The position numbers and the translations under genes are program-made. 64,000 nucleotides of DNA from Conyzicola nivalis_A (lineage in GTDB: Bacteria > Actinomycetota > Actinomycetes > Actinomycetales > Microbacteriaceae). The notes below the pieces were generated by a model that ran no database searches, was not told the DNA's origin, and worked only from the letters and a program-made list of their open reading frames with translations. The stretch spans positions 1,054,001-1,118,000 of the forward strand of contig NZ_JBEPSJ010000001.1 of NCBI RefSeq assembly GCF_040548875.1. Reading direction: 5' to 3'. The stretch's first letter is position 1. Each line of letters starts with the position of its first letter. Below are positions 18,007-26,329 of this stretch, in pieces.

Positions 18007-18409
18007 TGATCTCCCCGCGCTGATCCGCCCGAAGCACTGCTAGGCGCTCTCTCCAGGCCCGCAGCGCTTCGGGCGTCAGCCGCGGCCAGTCCGTGACTTC
18101 GTCGACCACCCTGACCGGATCGGAGCTGCGGAACGACCGGGTGGGGTTGCCCGGAAACTTCTTATCGGTCACGTTCGGATCGTCCTCGAACGCTCCGGTC
18201 GGCTCGACGACGTAGACACGTGGGGCGCCGTCGCCGGCCGCGAGCTCGGCGGCGAGCCCGGCACCCGCGACGAGCGCGGTGAAGTACACGTGGTTCATCA
18301 CGATCTCGGGGCGGTAGTTCGACCGGAAGCCCGCCGTGAGCAGATCGCCGGCGCGCAGATCGGCCTTCGTGCCGTGGAAGAACCGGCCCTCCTCTGACGC
18401 GTCGCTCAC
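17999..18409 (-). CDS. arr: NAD+-rifampin ADP-ribosyltransferase
   Basis: 136-aa protein matching the Arr family in length and motifs: FFHGTKADLRAGDLL at the N-terminus (H12), NHVYFTA (Y42) and FEDDPNVTDKKFPGNPT (D77), the H-Y-D set used for NAD binding and catalysis in Arr enzymes. It would inactivate rifamycins by ADP-ribosylation in the cytosol. The GTG start at 18409 overlaps the stop of the upstream aldolase (GTGA) and has GAGGAG upstream. Chromosomal arr genes are common in actinobacteria. Confidence 0.93.
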   Translation of the reverse strand: MSDASEEGRFFHGTKADLRAGDLLTAGFRSNYRPEIVMNHVYFTALVAGAGLAAELAAGDGAPRVYVVEPTGAFEDDPNVTDKKFPGNPTRSFRSSDPVRVVDEVTDWPRLTPEALRAWRERLAVLRADQRGEIIN

Positions 18410-19173
18410 TGCAACTCCTCGAGGAGACTGTCTGCTCCGGCAGCGATCACCGATACGTCTGTCGCCACAGCCAGACAGTCGAAGCCTCTGTCGCGCAAGA
18501 CTCGCGCTCGTTCCGGCGTTCCCGCGAAGGCCGCGACGCCGATCCCCGCCGCGTCGGCGGCCTCGCGGATCGTCGAGAGCGGTCCGCGGGCATCGTCGAG
18601 CAGATCGTCCAGCGGAACGCCCAACGAGAGCGCCAGGTCGAACGGGCCGACGAACAGCAGGTCCACCCCGGAAACAGAGGCGATCTCCCCGACATTCGAC
18701 AGGGCCCGTTCCGACTCGATCATCACGGCCACCTGCGGGGCGGCATCTCCGGCGTCGACCGCCGGACCACCCCACATCGCGGTGAGTGGTCCCCAGCTGC
18801 GGGTTCCCCTCGGCGGATAGTGGGCGGCGAGAACCGATCGGCGCGCGTCATCCGCCGTGTCGACCTGCGGAACGATGACCGTCGACGCCCCGATGTCCAG
18901 AGCGAATCCGATCTGCTGCGCATCCACCCGGCCGACTCGAACCGCGAAGGGATGACTGCCACTCGTCAACATCCGCCCCGCGTCGATCAGCGCACGGCGA
19001 TCGTATTCTCCGTGCTGCGCGTCGAGGACGATCCAGTCGAAAGCCGATCGCGCGAGAGCGCCCACCATCACGGTATCGCCGATCGAGCACCACACCCCGC
19101 TAGACGACGGCGTCAATACCCCGGCCGTGCCGCCTGGGTCTGATTCGGAGGAGGAGATGGTGTCGTCGTGCAT
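18406..19173 (-). CDS. HpcH/HpaI aldolase/citrate lyase family protein
   Basis: 255-aa TIM-barrel, metal-dependent class II aldolase. Seen are SAFDWIVLDAQHGEYDRRAL, ALDIGASTVIVPQVDTADDARR, VMIESERAL (metal-binding glutamate) and LLFVGPFDLALSLG (metal-binding aspartate). The family cleaves or forms 2-keto-3-deoxy-type compounds. I start at MHDDTISSS; earlier in-frame codons overlap the divergent GrpB promoter. It is translationally coupled to arr, which is an unusual pairing. Confidence 0.88.
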   Translation of the reverse strand: MHDDTISSSESDPGGTAGVLTPSSSGVWCSIGDTVMVGALARSAFDWIVLDAQHGEYDRRALIDAGRMLTSGSHPFAVRVGRVDAQQIGFALDIGASTVIVPQVDTADDARRSVLAAHYPPRGTRSWGPLTAMWGGPAVDAGDAAPQVAVMIESERALSNVGEIASVSGVDLLFVGPFDLALSLGVPLDDLLDDARGPLSTIREAADAAGIGVAAFAGTPERARVLRDRGFDCLAVATDVSVIAAGADSLLEELQ

Positions 19174-19228
19174 GCCGCTAGTATCCCAGCCCGGCGCGGC
19201 CACCCGCAGGCGATGAGAGACTTGGCGC

Positions 19229-19795
19229 GTGAAAGACAGTGCGAAGCCCCGCCGAGCAGACGTCGACGATGTCGACCTCATCGGCGGAACGGAGAGACGC
19301 CACCTCGAAGTAGTCGACTACGACGATCGGTGGCCCGCGATTTTCGCCGAACACCACGCCCGGCTCGCAGCGGCTCTTCGGGGCGTGCCCGTCGAGATCG
19401 AACACATCGGATCGACGTCTGTTCCGGGCCTGCCCGCGAAGCCCATCATCGACATCGTCGTCGCGGTCGACGACATCACCGCCGAGGAAGACTACCTCGA
19501 TGCGATCGTGGCGGCCGGCTACCTGCTACGCGTGCGCGAACCAGGACACCGGATGGCGCGGACCCCGGCTCTCGACGTGCACGTGCACATCTACCAGAAG
19601 GGCGATGCGGCCGTCACGAGATACCTGCTGTTCCGCGACCGTCTGCGCGAAGTCGCCGACGACCGCGAGTTGTACGCGCGCACGAAGGAGGCGCTGATCA
19701 GGCAGGGGTTCGACGACATGAACGCCTACTCCGACGCGAAGACCGACGTGATCGCCGGCATCATGGCCAGGGCGCTCGCGGCCGAAGCCGAGTAG
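19229..19795 (+). CDS. GrpB family protein (nucleotidyltransferase fold)
   Basis: 188-aa GrpB/UPF0157 protein. Diagnostic stretches are EVVDYDDRWPAIFAEHHARL, VEIEHIGSTSVPGLPAKPIIDIVVAVDD and LDVHVHIYQKGD, ending with AYSDAKTDVIAGIMARA. The fold is related to nucleotidyltransferases; function is not established. GTG start at 19229; the ribosome-binding site is weak. Divergent from the aldolase-arr operon. Confidence 0.9.
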   Translation: MKDSAKPRRADVDDVDLIGGTERRHLEVVDYDDRWPAIFAEHHARLAAALRGVPVEIEHIGSTSVPGLPAKPIIDIVVAVDDITAEEDYLDAIVAAGYLLRVREPGHRMARTPALDVHVHIYQKGDAAVTRYLLFRDRLREVADDRELYARTKEALIRQGFDDMNAYSDAKTDVIAGIMARALAAEAE

Positions 19796-19931
19796 AGGCC
19801 ACTGTTCACCTCGGTCAGGTGATTCGCGCTGACCGGGATCGTCCTAGCGTTGTGGGCGGTTGCTTGCTCGTCTGTGTCGGGCTCGAGCAACCCGGATCGG
19901 CACGTGGGCTACGCGCCGGCTCCTTGAACGC

Positions 19932-19970
19932 GTCGGCGCCGAACCTCTCCCAGTGCGGTTCGGCGCCGAC
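19932..19970. terminator. Bidirectional hairpin between grpB-like gene and LuxR regulator
   Basis: Perfect 14-bp inverted repeat, arms 19932-19945 (GTCGGCGCCGAACC) and 19957-19970, loop 11 nt. It lies in a 308-bp gap (19796-20103) between two convergent genes, without a T-run. I see no gene in the rest of this gap. Confidence 0.6.
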
Positions 19971-20103
19971 TGCGGACTTCGCCATGTCACCGATGGTCGC
20001 GTCGCATCCCGGCCGCCGAAGCACCGGGGCGAGGCTCAGACGCGAGTTCGAGCGCCAGCGCGATCTGTGGAGACGGTCGCCGAGTTCGACTGAGGCGTCC
20101 CGG

Positions 20104-20724
20104 CTAGATCCAGCCGCGCTCGCGCGCCATGATCGCGGCCTGCTGCCGGGTCTCGACCGACAGCTTGGTGAGGATCGCGGAGATGTGGTTGCGAACCGTG
20201 CCGGGCGCCAAGGACAGGGCACGCGCTATCTGTGCGGTGGTCGCGCCGTTGCTCCCCAGCCGGAGCACGTCGAGCTCACGGTTGGTGAGAGGGCACCGCT
20301 CGTCGCTGAGGGCGTCGGCGGCGATCTCCGGGTCGATGTAGCGGCCGCCAGCCGCGACCTGGCGGATGACCGCGGCCACTTCGCCGGCATCGCGCGACTT
20401 CGGGAGGAAGCCGGCCACACCCGCGGCGAGTGCGCGGCGCAGCACGCCCGGTCGCGCGTGCCGGGTCACGATCACGAATCGCGTGGTGACCGTACGCCGT
20501 AGCCGCTCGGCGACCTCGACGCCGTCGAGACCCGGCATCTCGAGGTCGAGCAGGCAGACGTCGGGCTTCAGCCGCTCGGCCGCCTCGACCGCCTCTTCTC
20601 CGTCGGAGCATTCCGCGATCACGTCGATGTCGCCTTCGAGCCGCAGCAACGCGGCGAGGGCCGAGCGGATCATTCCCTCGTCATCGGCGATCAGCACGCG
20701 GATCTTCGTCGAGCCGTCGGTCAT
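20104..20724 (-). CDS. Response regulator, NarL/LuxR type
   Basis: 206-aa response regulator. Receiver: RVLIADDEGMIRSAL, phospho-acceptor aspartate in VCLLDLEMPGLDGVEV, conserved lysine in AGFLPKSRD. The LuxR-type HTH is LTNRELDVLRLGSNGATTAQIARALSLAPGTVRNH. It overlaps the histidine kinase gene by 4 bp (ATGA), so they form a two-component pair. Its arrangement resembles DesR-type systems. Confidence 0.95.
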   Translation of the reverse strand: MTDGSTKIRVLIADDEGMIRSALAALLRLEGDIDVIAECSDGEEAVEAAERLKPDVCLLDLEMPGLDGVEVAERLRRTVTTRFVIVTRHARPGVLRRALAAGVAGFLPKSRDAGEVAAVIRQVAAGGRYIDPEIAADALSDERCPLTNRELDVLRLGSNGATTAQIARALSLAPGTVRNHISAILTKLSVETRQQAAIMARERGWI

Positions 20725-21953
20725 CGCGTCTCCGCCTCGCCCACGGGTACCGTCACGATCACCGTGAATTCCTTCTCGACGGCGACGATCTCGAGGTCGC
20801 CCCCGACCTCCTTCGCGCGTCGCGCGAGCCCGTCGAGCCCGGTGCGCTCCCGGCCCGGAATGACTCGCTGTGAGCCGAGCGTATCGACAGCGGCATCCGT
20901 GTCGTTCGTGATCTCGTATCGCCAGAGATCCCCAGATCGGGCGAGCCGAAGAGTGGTGTGCCGGCCGCCGCCGTGGCGGAGCACGTTCGTCGTGGTCTCG
21001 CGGATGACCGGGCCGAAGACGGATGCCGGCGCGTCATCCGCATTCGCATCGACGTCGGTCTCGGCCGCTATTCCGGCGGCGCGCAGCAGGTCACGGGCGT
21101 TGGCGAGCTCGTCGCGCAGCGGGACCGACCGGAAGCGGGTCGCGAGGTCACGCGTGCCCTGCCGTGCCTCGTCGACGCTGACTCGAGCGGCTTGCAACTG
21201 CTCGAGGGCAGCGGCGTGATCGTCGCCCTGGAGGAGGCGTTCGGTCAGTTCCAACTGCAGGGCGACCACCTGCAGGTGATGGCCCTGCAGGTCGTGCACG
21301 TCGGTCGCCAGACTCAGCCGCTCCTGTGTGGCGGCGAGCCGCGCCTCAGACACCCTGGCGCGATCGAGGGCGATCAGCACGTCCCACCACCACAGCGACA
21401 GCACCGTCATCAGCGGCAGCGCCGCGGAGAGGAAGCCCGTCGCGAAGTAGCCATTGGCGCTGTCTGACGAAGCAGACACAATCCCGTTGGCATCGATCAC
21501 CCAAAGGCAGGCCAGCAACGCCGTCACCGCCAACACCATGCGCAGACGCACCGCTCGCGGCCAGTCCAACAGCTGCACAGTCTGCGCCACGGGGACGACG
21601 AGCAGCAGCCAGCTGCCCGACAGAGCAAAGGCGAGCACTCCGTACCCGACCGCGATCACGATCGGCGCGAGCACCGTGCGCCACTGCACCGCGGTGGGGT
21701 CGCCGGTGCGGTGCCGGTAGGCGGAGAGCAGAGGCAGCGTCGATGCGCACCAGAGCAACCCGCCGACCGCCACTGCACCCGCCGCCACGCTCGGCACCCC
21801 TCCCTGGAGAAGAGTGGCCGTCCAGGTCAGCACGAGGACGAGCTCGAAGAAGAGGATCGCGGACACCGTGTACCACCAGGCACCACGGACCCCGCTGGCC
21901 ATGCCCCGCACGGGGAGCTCGCGAACCGCGGAGCCACGGGTCTGTGTAGTCAC
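20721..21953 (-). CDS. Sensor histidine kinase, DesK-like
   Basis: 410-aa membrane histidine kinase. Five or six hydrophobic helices fill the first 190 residues; the HisKA_3 dimerisation motif DVHDLQGHHLQ carries the phospho-histidine; the N-box is RETTTNVLRHGGGRH and the ATP-binding G-box ERTGLDGLARRAKEVGG. It pairs with the adjacent LuxR-type regulator. GTG at 21953 is chosen as start; the ATG at 21977 lies against a palindrome that is likely an operator. Confidence 0.9.
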   Translation of the reverse strand: MTTQTRGSAVRELPVRGMASGVRGAWWYTVSAILFFELVLVLTWTATLLQGGVPSVAAGAVAVGGLLWCASTLPLLSAYRHRTGDPTAVQWRTVLAPIVIAVGYGVLAFALSGSWLLLVVPVAQTVQLLDWPRAVRLRMVLAVTALLACLWVIDANGIVSASSDSANGYFATGFLSAALPLMTVLSLWWWDVLIALDRARVSEARLAATQERLSLATDVHDLQGHHLQVVALQLELTERLLQGDDHAAALEQLQAARVSVDEARQGTRDLATRFRSVPLRDELANARDLLRAAGIAAETDVDANADDAPASVFGPVIRETTTNVLRHGGGRHTTLRLARSGDLWRYEITNDTDAAVDTLGSQRVIPGRERTGLDGLARRAKEVGGDLEIVAVEKEFTVIVTVPVGEAETR

Positions 21954-21978
21954 CCCACCACTGTAGGTCCCTGACATT

Positions 21979-21992
21979 TGTCACGGGTGACA
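21979..21992. promoter_or_regulatory. Candidate operator between histidine kinase and export gene
   Basis: Perfect palindrome TGTCACGGGTGACA in the divergent promoter region of the two-component operon and the small export protein. A half-site (GGTGACA) recurs about 20 bp further right. Binding by the adjacent LuxR-type regulator and control of the export gene are inferences. Confidence 0.45.
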
Positions 21993-22112
21993 CGGGAGAA
22001 AAGCCCGGAAAGTGGTGACACTCCGACACTGCCGGCGAAACCGCTGACGCGGTGGACTGATGCCAGAGCGGCGGGCTCGACCGAATTCCGCCCCAGAGAC
22101 CAGGAGTCACCA

Positions 22113-22691
22113 GTGGATGTCATCGCCTATTTTCAAGACCTCGTAGCCCAGGTACCCGAGATCGTTCAGCCGTTCATCGTCGCCCTCGCCGGCGCGGTGC
22201 CCTTCGTGGAAGGCGAGGGCGCCACGACGATCGGAATCATCGGCGGAATGGACCCGGTGATCGCCGTCGCGGCGGCCGCCATCGGCAACTTCCTCTGCGT
22301 GCTCGTGCTCGTTCTGCTGAGCTCGGGCGCTCGATCCGCCGTCGTCAACCGTCGCGGGCGCACGAGCGCGGCCGAGCCGCAGCTCGCGACAGGAGAAACG
22401 CGCCCCGGTTCGGCCCGCGCCGAATCGATCGCCACCCTCGAGGTGGACTACTCCGTGTCCGACAGGAAGGCCGCCCGCAGGGCGAAGTTCCAGCGGGCTC
22501 TCGACCGCTACGGCGTTCCCGGAGTCAGCCTGCTCGGCCCGCTGCTGCTGCCGACGCAGTTCACCTCGACGATGCTCGCGGCCGGTGGAGTCTCGAAGGC
22601 CCGCGTGCTGTTCTGGCAGGCGATCGCCATTCTCGCCTGGTCAATCCTGTTCGGAGTGGTCATTGGCAGCGTGGTGCATACCGCCGACTGA
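22113..22691 (+). CDS. Small multidrug export protein-like membrane protein
   Basis: 192-aa membrane protein with a hydrophobic N-terminal half (IVQPFIVALAGAVPFVEGEGATTIGIIGG), a hydrophilic loop, and a C-terminal pair of helices containing YGVPGVSLLGPLLLPTQFTS. The pattern matches proteins annotated as small multi-drug export proteins, related to DedA/SNARE-associated proteins; substrate is unproven. GTG at 22113 has AGGAG upstream. It is divergent from the DesK-like system, which may regulate it. Confidence 0.7.
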   Translation: MDVIAYFQDLVAQVPEIVQPFIVALAGAVPFVEGEGATTIGIIGGMDPVIAVAAAAIGNFLCVLVLVLLSSGARSAVVNRRGRTSAAEPQLATGETRPGSARAESIATLEVDYSVSDRKAARRAKFQRALDRYGVPGVSLLGPLLLPTQFTSTMLAAGGVSKARVLFWQAIAILAWSILFGVVIGSVVHTAD

Positions 22692-22776
22692 TCGGGTGCC
22701 CGCGGGCGAGCAACGAGCTGAAGCTGCTTCTCGATCAAAGTCACGCTCGGCTGCTCGTTTGCGGTTGACTGTGACA

Positions 22777-23289
22777 ATGACAGCCGCACCAGCAATCCTT
22801 TCCATCAGGGACGAAACCGAATGGCGCGCGGAAACACTCCCGCAGATCGACGTGAAATTGCGCTCATGCATCTACTACAGCGACTGGCTGGCTGACGCTC
22901 CCTCGGCGTTCGACACGGAGCACTCGGAGACTGCCCGTCTCTACGAGACGAACAACGGCGTGTCGCCCACAATCCTCGGCGGATTTCACCGGGATCAACC
23001 TAGCGAATCGATCCCCATGGGCTACACGAACCTTCAGCTCCTCGAAAAGCGCGCCGTCATCTTCGAGGGCGCACTCGTGCGGCTGTGGAGAAGCCGCTAT
23101 AAGCCGAGCATCGCGATCGAGAAAGCCGGCTTCGATGCCGTCACCGAGGGCGACAGGTCGAAGCACTTGCGACTAGGTCTAGACCAGTCGATCGGCCACG
23201 CTGTGGGCCAAGCCGAAACGCTGTCAGCGCGCATGAACGGCGCCCCCGTGATCGTCACCCGCCTGCTGAGCTCCACGTTCTGGCACTGA
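22777..23289 (+). CDS. Hypothetical protein
   Basis: 170-aa protein I do not recognise. Seen: DIKLRSCIYYSD-like and ETARLYETNNG stretches, GFHRDQPSESIPMGYTNLQLLEKRAVIFEGALVRLWRSRY in the middle, and a hydrophobic C-terminal VIVTRLLSSTFWH. No signal peptide or transmembrane segment is clear. ATG at 22777 is chosen; GTG two codons earlier is possible. It stands alone. Confidence 0.55.
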   Translation: MTAAPAILSIRDETEWRAETLPQIDVKLRSCIYYSDWLADAPSAFDTEHSETARLYETNNGVSPTILGGFHRDQPSESIPMGYTNLQLLEKRAVIFEGALVRLWRSRYKPSIAIEKAGFDAVTEGDRSKHLRLGLDQSIGHAVGQAETLSARMNGAPVIVTRLLSSTFWH

Positions 23290-23442
23290 ATTCGCCGACC
23301 ACCACCAGTTCGCCGCATGTATAGGCCGCTGAGACAGTGCGGCGGGAGTCTTCCTTCCCGCTCGAAGCCCGGCCACGATGGATAGAACGCGGTGCGAACC
23401 GCGGTGGCCGCACCAGCCGCGACGGTAGACGAGACTTGTGTA

Positions 23443-23874
23443 ATGACTGATCCGATCTCGACGCTCCCCCAAGAAAAATCGATGCCGCTGCCCGACGCCC
23501 TGCTCGACCTGTTGCGCAAACCCAGTCCTTGTTTCCTCTCTACCCTCATGGCCGACGGGTCACCGCAGGTGACCGAGACGTGGGTTCATACCGACGGCGA
23601 GCACGTCATCATCAACACGGTGGTCGGATACGTGAAAACTCGAAACGTCGAGCGGGACGCTCGCGTGGCGGTGGCCATACAGGACCCGGAGAACCCGTTC
23701 CGGTACATCCAGGTTCGCGGTGAAGTGATCTCGATCACGACGGACGGCGGCGCGGAGAACATCGAAGCGCTATCGCAGAAATACACGGGCCGGCCCTACC
23801 CGTGGTACGGCGGACGCGACCAGCAGCGTGTGATCCTGACGATCAAAGCGAACAGCATCAGCGGGCAGGGTTGA
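23443..23874 (+). CDS. PPOX-class (F420/FMN-dependent) oxidoreductase
   Basis: 143-aa split-barrel flavin/deazaflavin oxidoreductase. The signature PCFLSTLMADGSPQVTETWVHTDGEHVIINT, then VGYVKTRNVERDARVAVAIQD and RYIQVRGEV fit the PPOX-class F420-dependent family (Rv1155-like). It should act in the cytosol with F420 or FMN as cofactor. Start at MTDPIST. Confidence 0.85.
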   Translation: MTDPISTLPQEKSMPLPDALLDLLRKPSPCFLSTLMADGSPQVTETWVHTDGEHVIINTVVGYVKTRNVERDARVAVAIQDPENPFRYIQVRGEVISITTDGGAENIEALSQKYTGRPYPWYGGRDQQRVILTIKANSISGQG

Positions 23875-23945
23875 TCCAGCAGGTCGCTCGGATGATCGCC
23901 GCTGCCGGGGGTGCCGCAGAACCGTCGTAGATATGCACCGAGGTA

Positions 23946-24116
23946 TCAGGTGCGTGAGATGAGCGAGCGCAGTTCTCGGATTAGCTCTTCCGCGTCGGCA
24001 GGAAGCTGCGACGGGCTCACATCGGCGTCGAGATCGAATACCACCTGAGGGTGGTGCCACGCAGTGAATGCTTCGATGGTGCGGCCGGTCCGGTCGCGGG
24101 TGATGCCAAGTGCTGC
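23946..24116 (-). pseudogene. Gene remnant, unidentified (possible frameshift)
   Basis: An open stretch with protein-like sequence (ITRDRTGRTIEAFTAWHHPQ, then VVFDLDADVSPSQLPADAEE, ending RSLISRT and stop) but no start; a stop lies just upstream at 24117-24119. In another frame immediately upstream the reading continues (VTVVSPSVEARDEQHL), consistent with a frameshifted decayed gene. I cannot name the family. The 397-bp gap 23875-24271 holds nothing else but the TetR promoter. Confidence 0.3.
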
Positions 24117-24236
24117 TCATCCCGAGCCTCGACTGACGGCGAGACCACCGTCACACCATTCGGGTCGCCGGGTCTTGCGTTGCAAATCGCAGATCCACCT
24201 ATCCCCAGATGCGATTCTGTGACACCATCTAGTTCT

Positions 24237-24250
24237 GTACCAATTGGTAC
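24237..24250. promoter_or_regulatory. Candidate TetR operator
   Basis: Perfect 14-bp palindrome GTACCAATTGGTAC, 21 bp before the GTG start of the TetR gene. Its position suits autoregulation by the TetR repressor. Confidence 0.6.
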
Positions 24251-24271
24251 GCAAGTGGGAGGTGGCTGGCG

Positions 24272-24901
24272 GTGTCTGTTTCGGGACGACCTCGGGGCTT
24301 CGATATCGATCTGGCTCTGGATGCCGCGGTCGATGTCTTCTGGCGGCGCGGCTACGACGGGGCGAGCCTGTCCGAGCTGACGACGGCGATGGGCATCAAC
24401 CGGCCGAGCCTCTACGCCGCATTTGGCGACAAAACGCAACTATTCCAGTCGTCGCTTCGCCGCTACGTGGACCGCAACATGGGTTACGTCGCAACAGCCC
24501 TCGCGCAACCGACCGCTCACGAAGTAGCCTCGGCGTTCCTCCTCGGTAATGCCGTCGCCGTGACCACACCAGGCCTTCCGGCCGGTTGCCTCTCGGTGCA
24601 GGCTGCCGTGGCGACGGAAGGATCGTCTCAGCTGGCTCTGCTCTCCGAGAACCGCGCCACGATCGAGGCCCTGTTCGCCGACCGGTTCCGCCGCGCCATC
24701 GACGATGGCGACCTCGCCGCGGACGACGACCCGGACGAGCTCGCAACGTTCCTGGTCACCGTCTCCAGCGGCCTCGCGATCCGCGCAGCCGACGGAGTAT
24801 CCCGGGACTCACTCCTGACGATGGTGCGGCGCGCCATGGTCGCCTTCCCGCCCAGCACGCAATCGTCGACCCACACCGATCACCCATCCGCCGACTCGTA
24901 G
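24272..24901 (+). CDS. TetR/AcrR family transcriptional regulator
   Basis: 209-aa TetR-type repressor. HTH: ALDAAVDVFWRRGYDGASLSELTTAMGINRPSLYAAFGDKTQLF. The ligand domain includes PAGCLSVQAAV, as in the TetR_C_16/YcdC-like groups. GTG start with GGAGG upstream. An adjacent palindrome is the likely operator; the exporter fragment at 25.8-26.05 kb may once have been its target. The GyrI-like gene follows by 57 bp. Confidence 0.92.
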   Translation: MSVSGRPRGFDIDLALDAAVDVFWRRGYDGASLSELTTAMGINRPSLYAAFGDKTQLFQSSLRRYVDRNMGYVATALAQPTAHEVASAFLLGNAVAVTTPGLPAGCLSVQAAVATEGSSQLALLSENRATIEALFADRFRRAIDDGDLAADDDPDELATFLVTVSSGLAIRAADGVSRDSLLTMVRRAMVAFPPSTQSSTHTDHPSADS

Positions 24902-24958
24902 GGACCAGATGTGACCGACATCACCCGCCCCACCAACCGAATAGTCAAGGAGCACCCC

Positions 24959-25546
24959 ATGACCACCATCCAGCTGACCGAGCACCTGCACGCGTCCGAT
25001 TCCCCCGAGCGCGTGCGGACCCCTGACGTGCACTACGTCGCCGTTCTCGGCGACGGCGCACCCGGCAGCGACGAGTTCTACCGCAAGAAGATCCTGGTCT
25101 CCGACATCGCCCGGATCCTCGACCAGAGCGACGAGGCACCTGTCGTGGAGATCCAGTTCTGGTATCCGGAGAACTCGGCACCGGTAGACATCACCGACTT
25201 CTACAGCGTGAACCCGATCCCCTCGCTGCTCTACCGGGTACTCACCCAGGTCCCGGACGGCACGACCGAGGCGGGGATCGCAGACGCTCGCGCCCGTGCC
25301 GAAAGCAGCGCGGACACGGCCTCCGACGACGTGACGCCGTTCACGATTCCCGCGCAGGATGTCGTTCAGGTCATGCATCACGGGCCGTTCTCGGAGGAGT
25401 TCGGCACTCTCGAACGCCTTGGCGACTACGCACGACGACGGGACTTGCACCGAGCCGGACCACACCATGAGATCCACCTCGACGGATTTACCCGAACCAC
25501 CCCGCAAGACACCCTCCGCACCATTCTCAGAGACCCGGTCGCCTGA
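24959..25546 (+). CDS. GyrI-like domain protein
   Basis: 195-aa protein with a GyrI-like small-molecule-binding domain: VHYVAVLGDGAPGSDEFYRKK at the N-terminus and FTIPAQDVVQVMHHGPFSEEFGTL, then HHEIHLDGFTRT at the end, as in stand-alone GyrI-like (DUF-type) proteins. Such domains bind drugs or hydrophobic ligands; some are ligand hydrolases. ATG at 24959 has AAGGAG upstream and is preferred to GTG at 24911. Probably co-transcribed with the TetR gene. Confidence 0.8.
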   Translation: MTTIQLTEHLHASDSPERVRTPDVHYVAVLGDGAPGSDEFYRKKILVSDIARILDQSDEAPVVEIQFWYPENSAPVDITDFYSVNPIPSLLYRVLTQVPDGTTEAGIADARARAESSADTASDDVTPFTIPAQDVVQVMHHGPFSEEFGTLERLGDYARRRDLHRAGPHHEIHLDGFTRTTPQDTLRTILRDPVA

Positions 25547-25803
25547 GCAATCTCACATCTACGCGGAGACGGACGCCAACGGTAACGCCCGTGCTTGATC
25601 GCTCTCGAGTCAGCCCAAGCGAACTACTCGGACTCCGGCGGCATCCAATATGAGTAACCCCATTCGCAAAGAGAAGTCTGCTGGTCGAGTGCCCGACTCC
25701 AGCGTGCCGGACCGCAGTACCGATAGGAGCGCCTCCGCATCTCCGTCGAGAAGCACGGGGCTCGACGATAGACGTGTGCCGGCGTCACGCAAGTTCCGGG
25801 CGT

Positions 25804-26051
25804 GCTCTTGTCGATGAACCCGGCCACGAGGAAGGCGGCGTTCGTCGCCGACACCGACTGTCCGAGTGTTAGGACGCCGGTGTCGTCAGCGGCGTGCACA
25901 TCAGGGCCTGGCCGGTGAACATCGCGATGGACGCGACGAGGAGGACGATGACGGCGGTTCCCGCACCGACCTGGCTCAGGAAGAACAGCGAGCCGGCCAC
26001 GATCACGGCGCCCGGAATGGCGAGGGGCCGGGGGCCGACGCGTTCGTAGAG
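25804..26051 (-). pseudogene. MFS exporter fragment (DHA2 type)
   Basis: Reading from 26051 gives LYERVGPRPLAIPGAVIVAG, SLFFLSQVGAGTAVIVLLVA and SIAMFTGQALMCTPL, then a stop at 25869-25871: the middle of a 14-TMS drug exporter. A second frame continues with NAAFLVAGFIDKS, resembling a last helix. Start and most helices are missing. The upstream end is fused to an SDR fragment, showing a deletion. Confidence 0.65.
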
Positions 26052-26190
26052 TCGTCAAGGTCGACGGTAGGGACGACGGGGCCGATGATGCCGGCGTTGT
26101 TGACGAGTACGGTGACCGGTGCACCGAAGTGATTCTCGACCTCGCTCACGACTCGCTTCCAGTCGGTGAGAGAGGTGACGTCCACCCATG
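26041..26190 (-). pseudogene. SDR fragment
   Basis: About 50 codons matching the central SDR region: VDVTSLTDWKRVVSEVENHF and VTVLVNNAGIIGPVVPTVDL. The NNAG motif is intact, but the Rossmann start and the Ser-Tyr-Lys catalytic part are absent. The reading changes abruptly into the MFS fragment near 26045. Confidence 0.65.
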
Positions 26191-26307
26191 TACCGCCAGC
26201 AGTCCGCGACACGCAACCCGTGGATGTGGGAGAAGCTCGTCCAGTTTCGAGCCCATCGGAAAACACTGGCAGCCATCGAACAGGTCAACGCGGCGGCCCG
26301 GGCATAG
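26188..26307 (+). CDS. Short ORF or gene fragment, unknown
   Basis: 39 codons from ATG, containing NPWMWEKLVQFRAHRKTLAA and ending with TAG. The composition looks like real coding sequence (charged amphipathic helix) but no family is recognised. It sits among pseudogenes and may be the 3' end of a lost gene. Confidence 0.25.
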   Translation: MYRQQSATRNPWMWEKLVQFRAHRKTLAAIEQVNAAARA

Positions 26308-26329
26308 CGCCGCCCATCCCGAGAAAGGG

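Larger units (their letters stand above)
25547..26329. other. Decayed region with gene fragments
   Basis: 783 bp without an intact recognisable gene. It holds the MFS and SDR fragments and a 39-codon plus-strand ORF, given separately. The part 25547-25803 is open in two minus-strand frames but resembles no family I know. Confidence 0.6.

Noticed and set aside
19815..20222. 135-codon minus-strand ORF between grpB-like and LuxR genes
   Set aside because: Overlaps the regulator gene in another frame, is Arg/Ser/Pro-rich, and covers a hairpin terminator.
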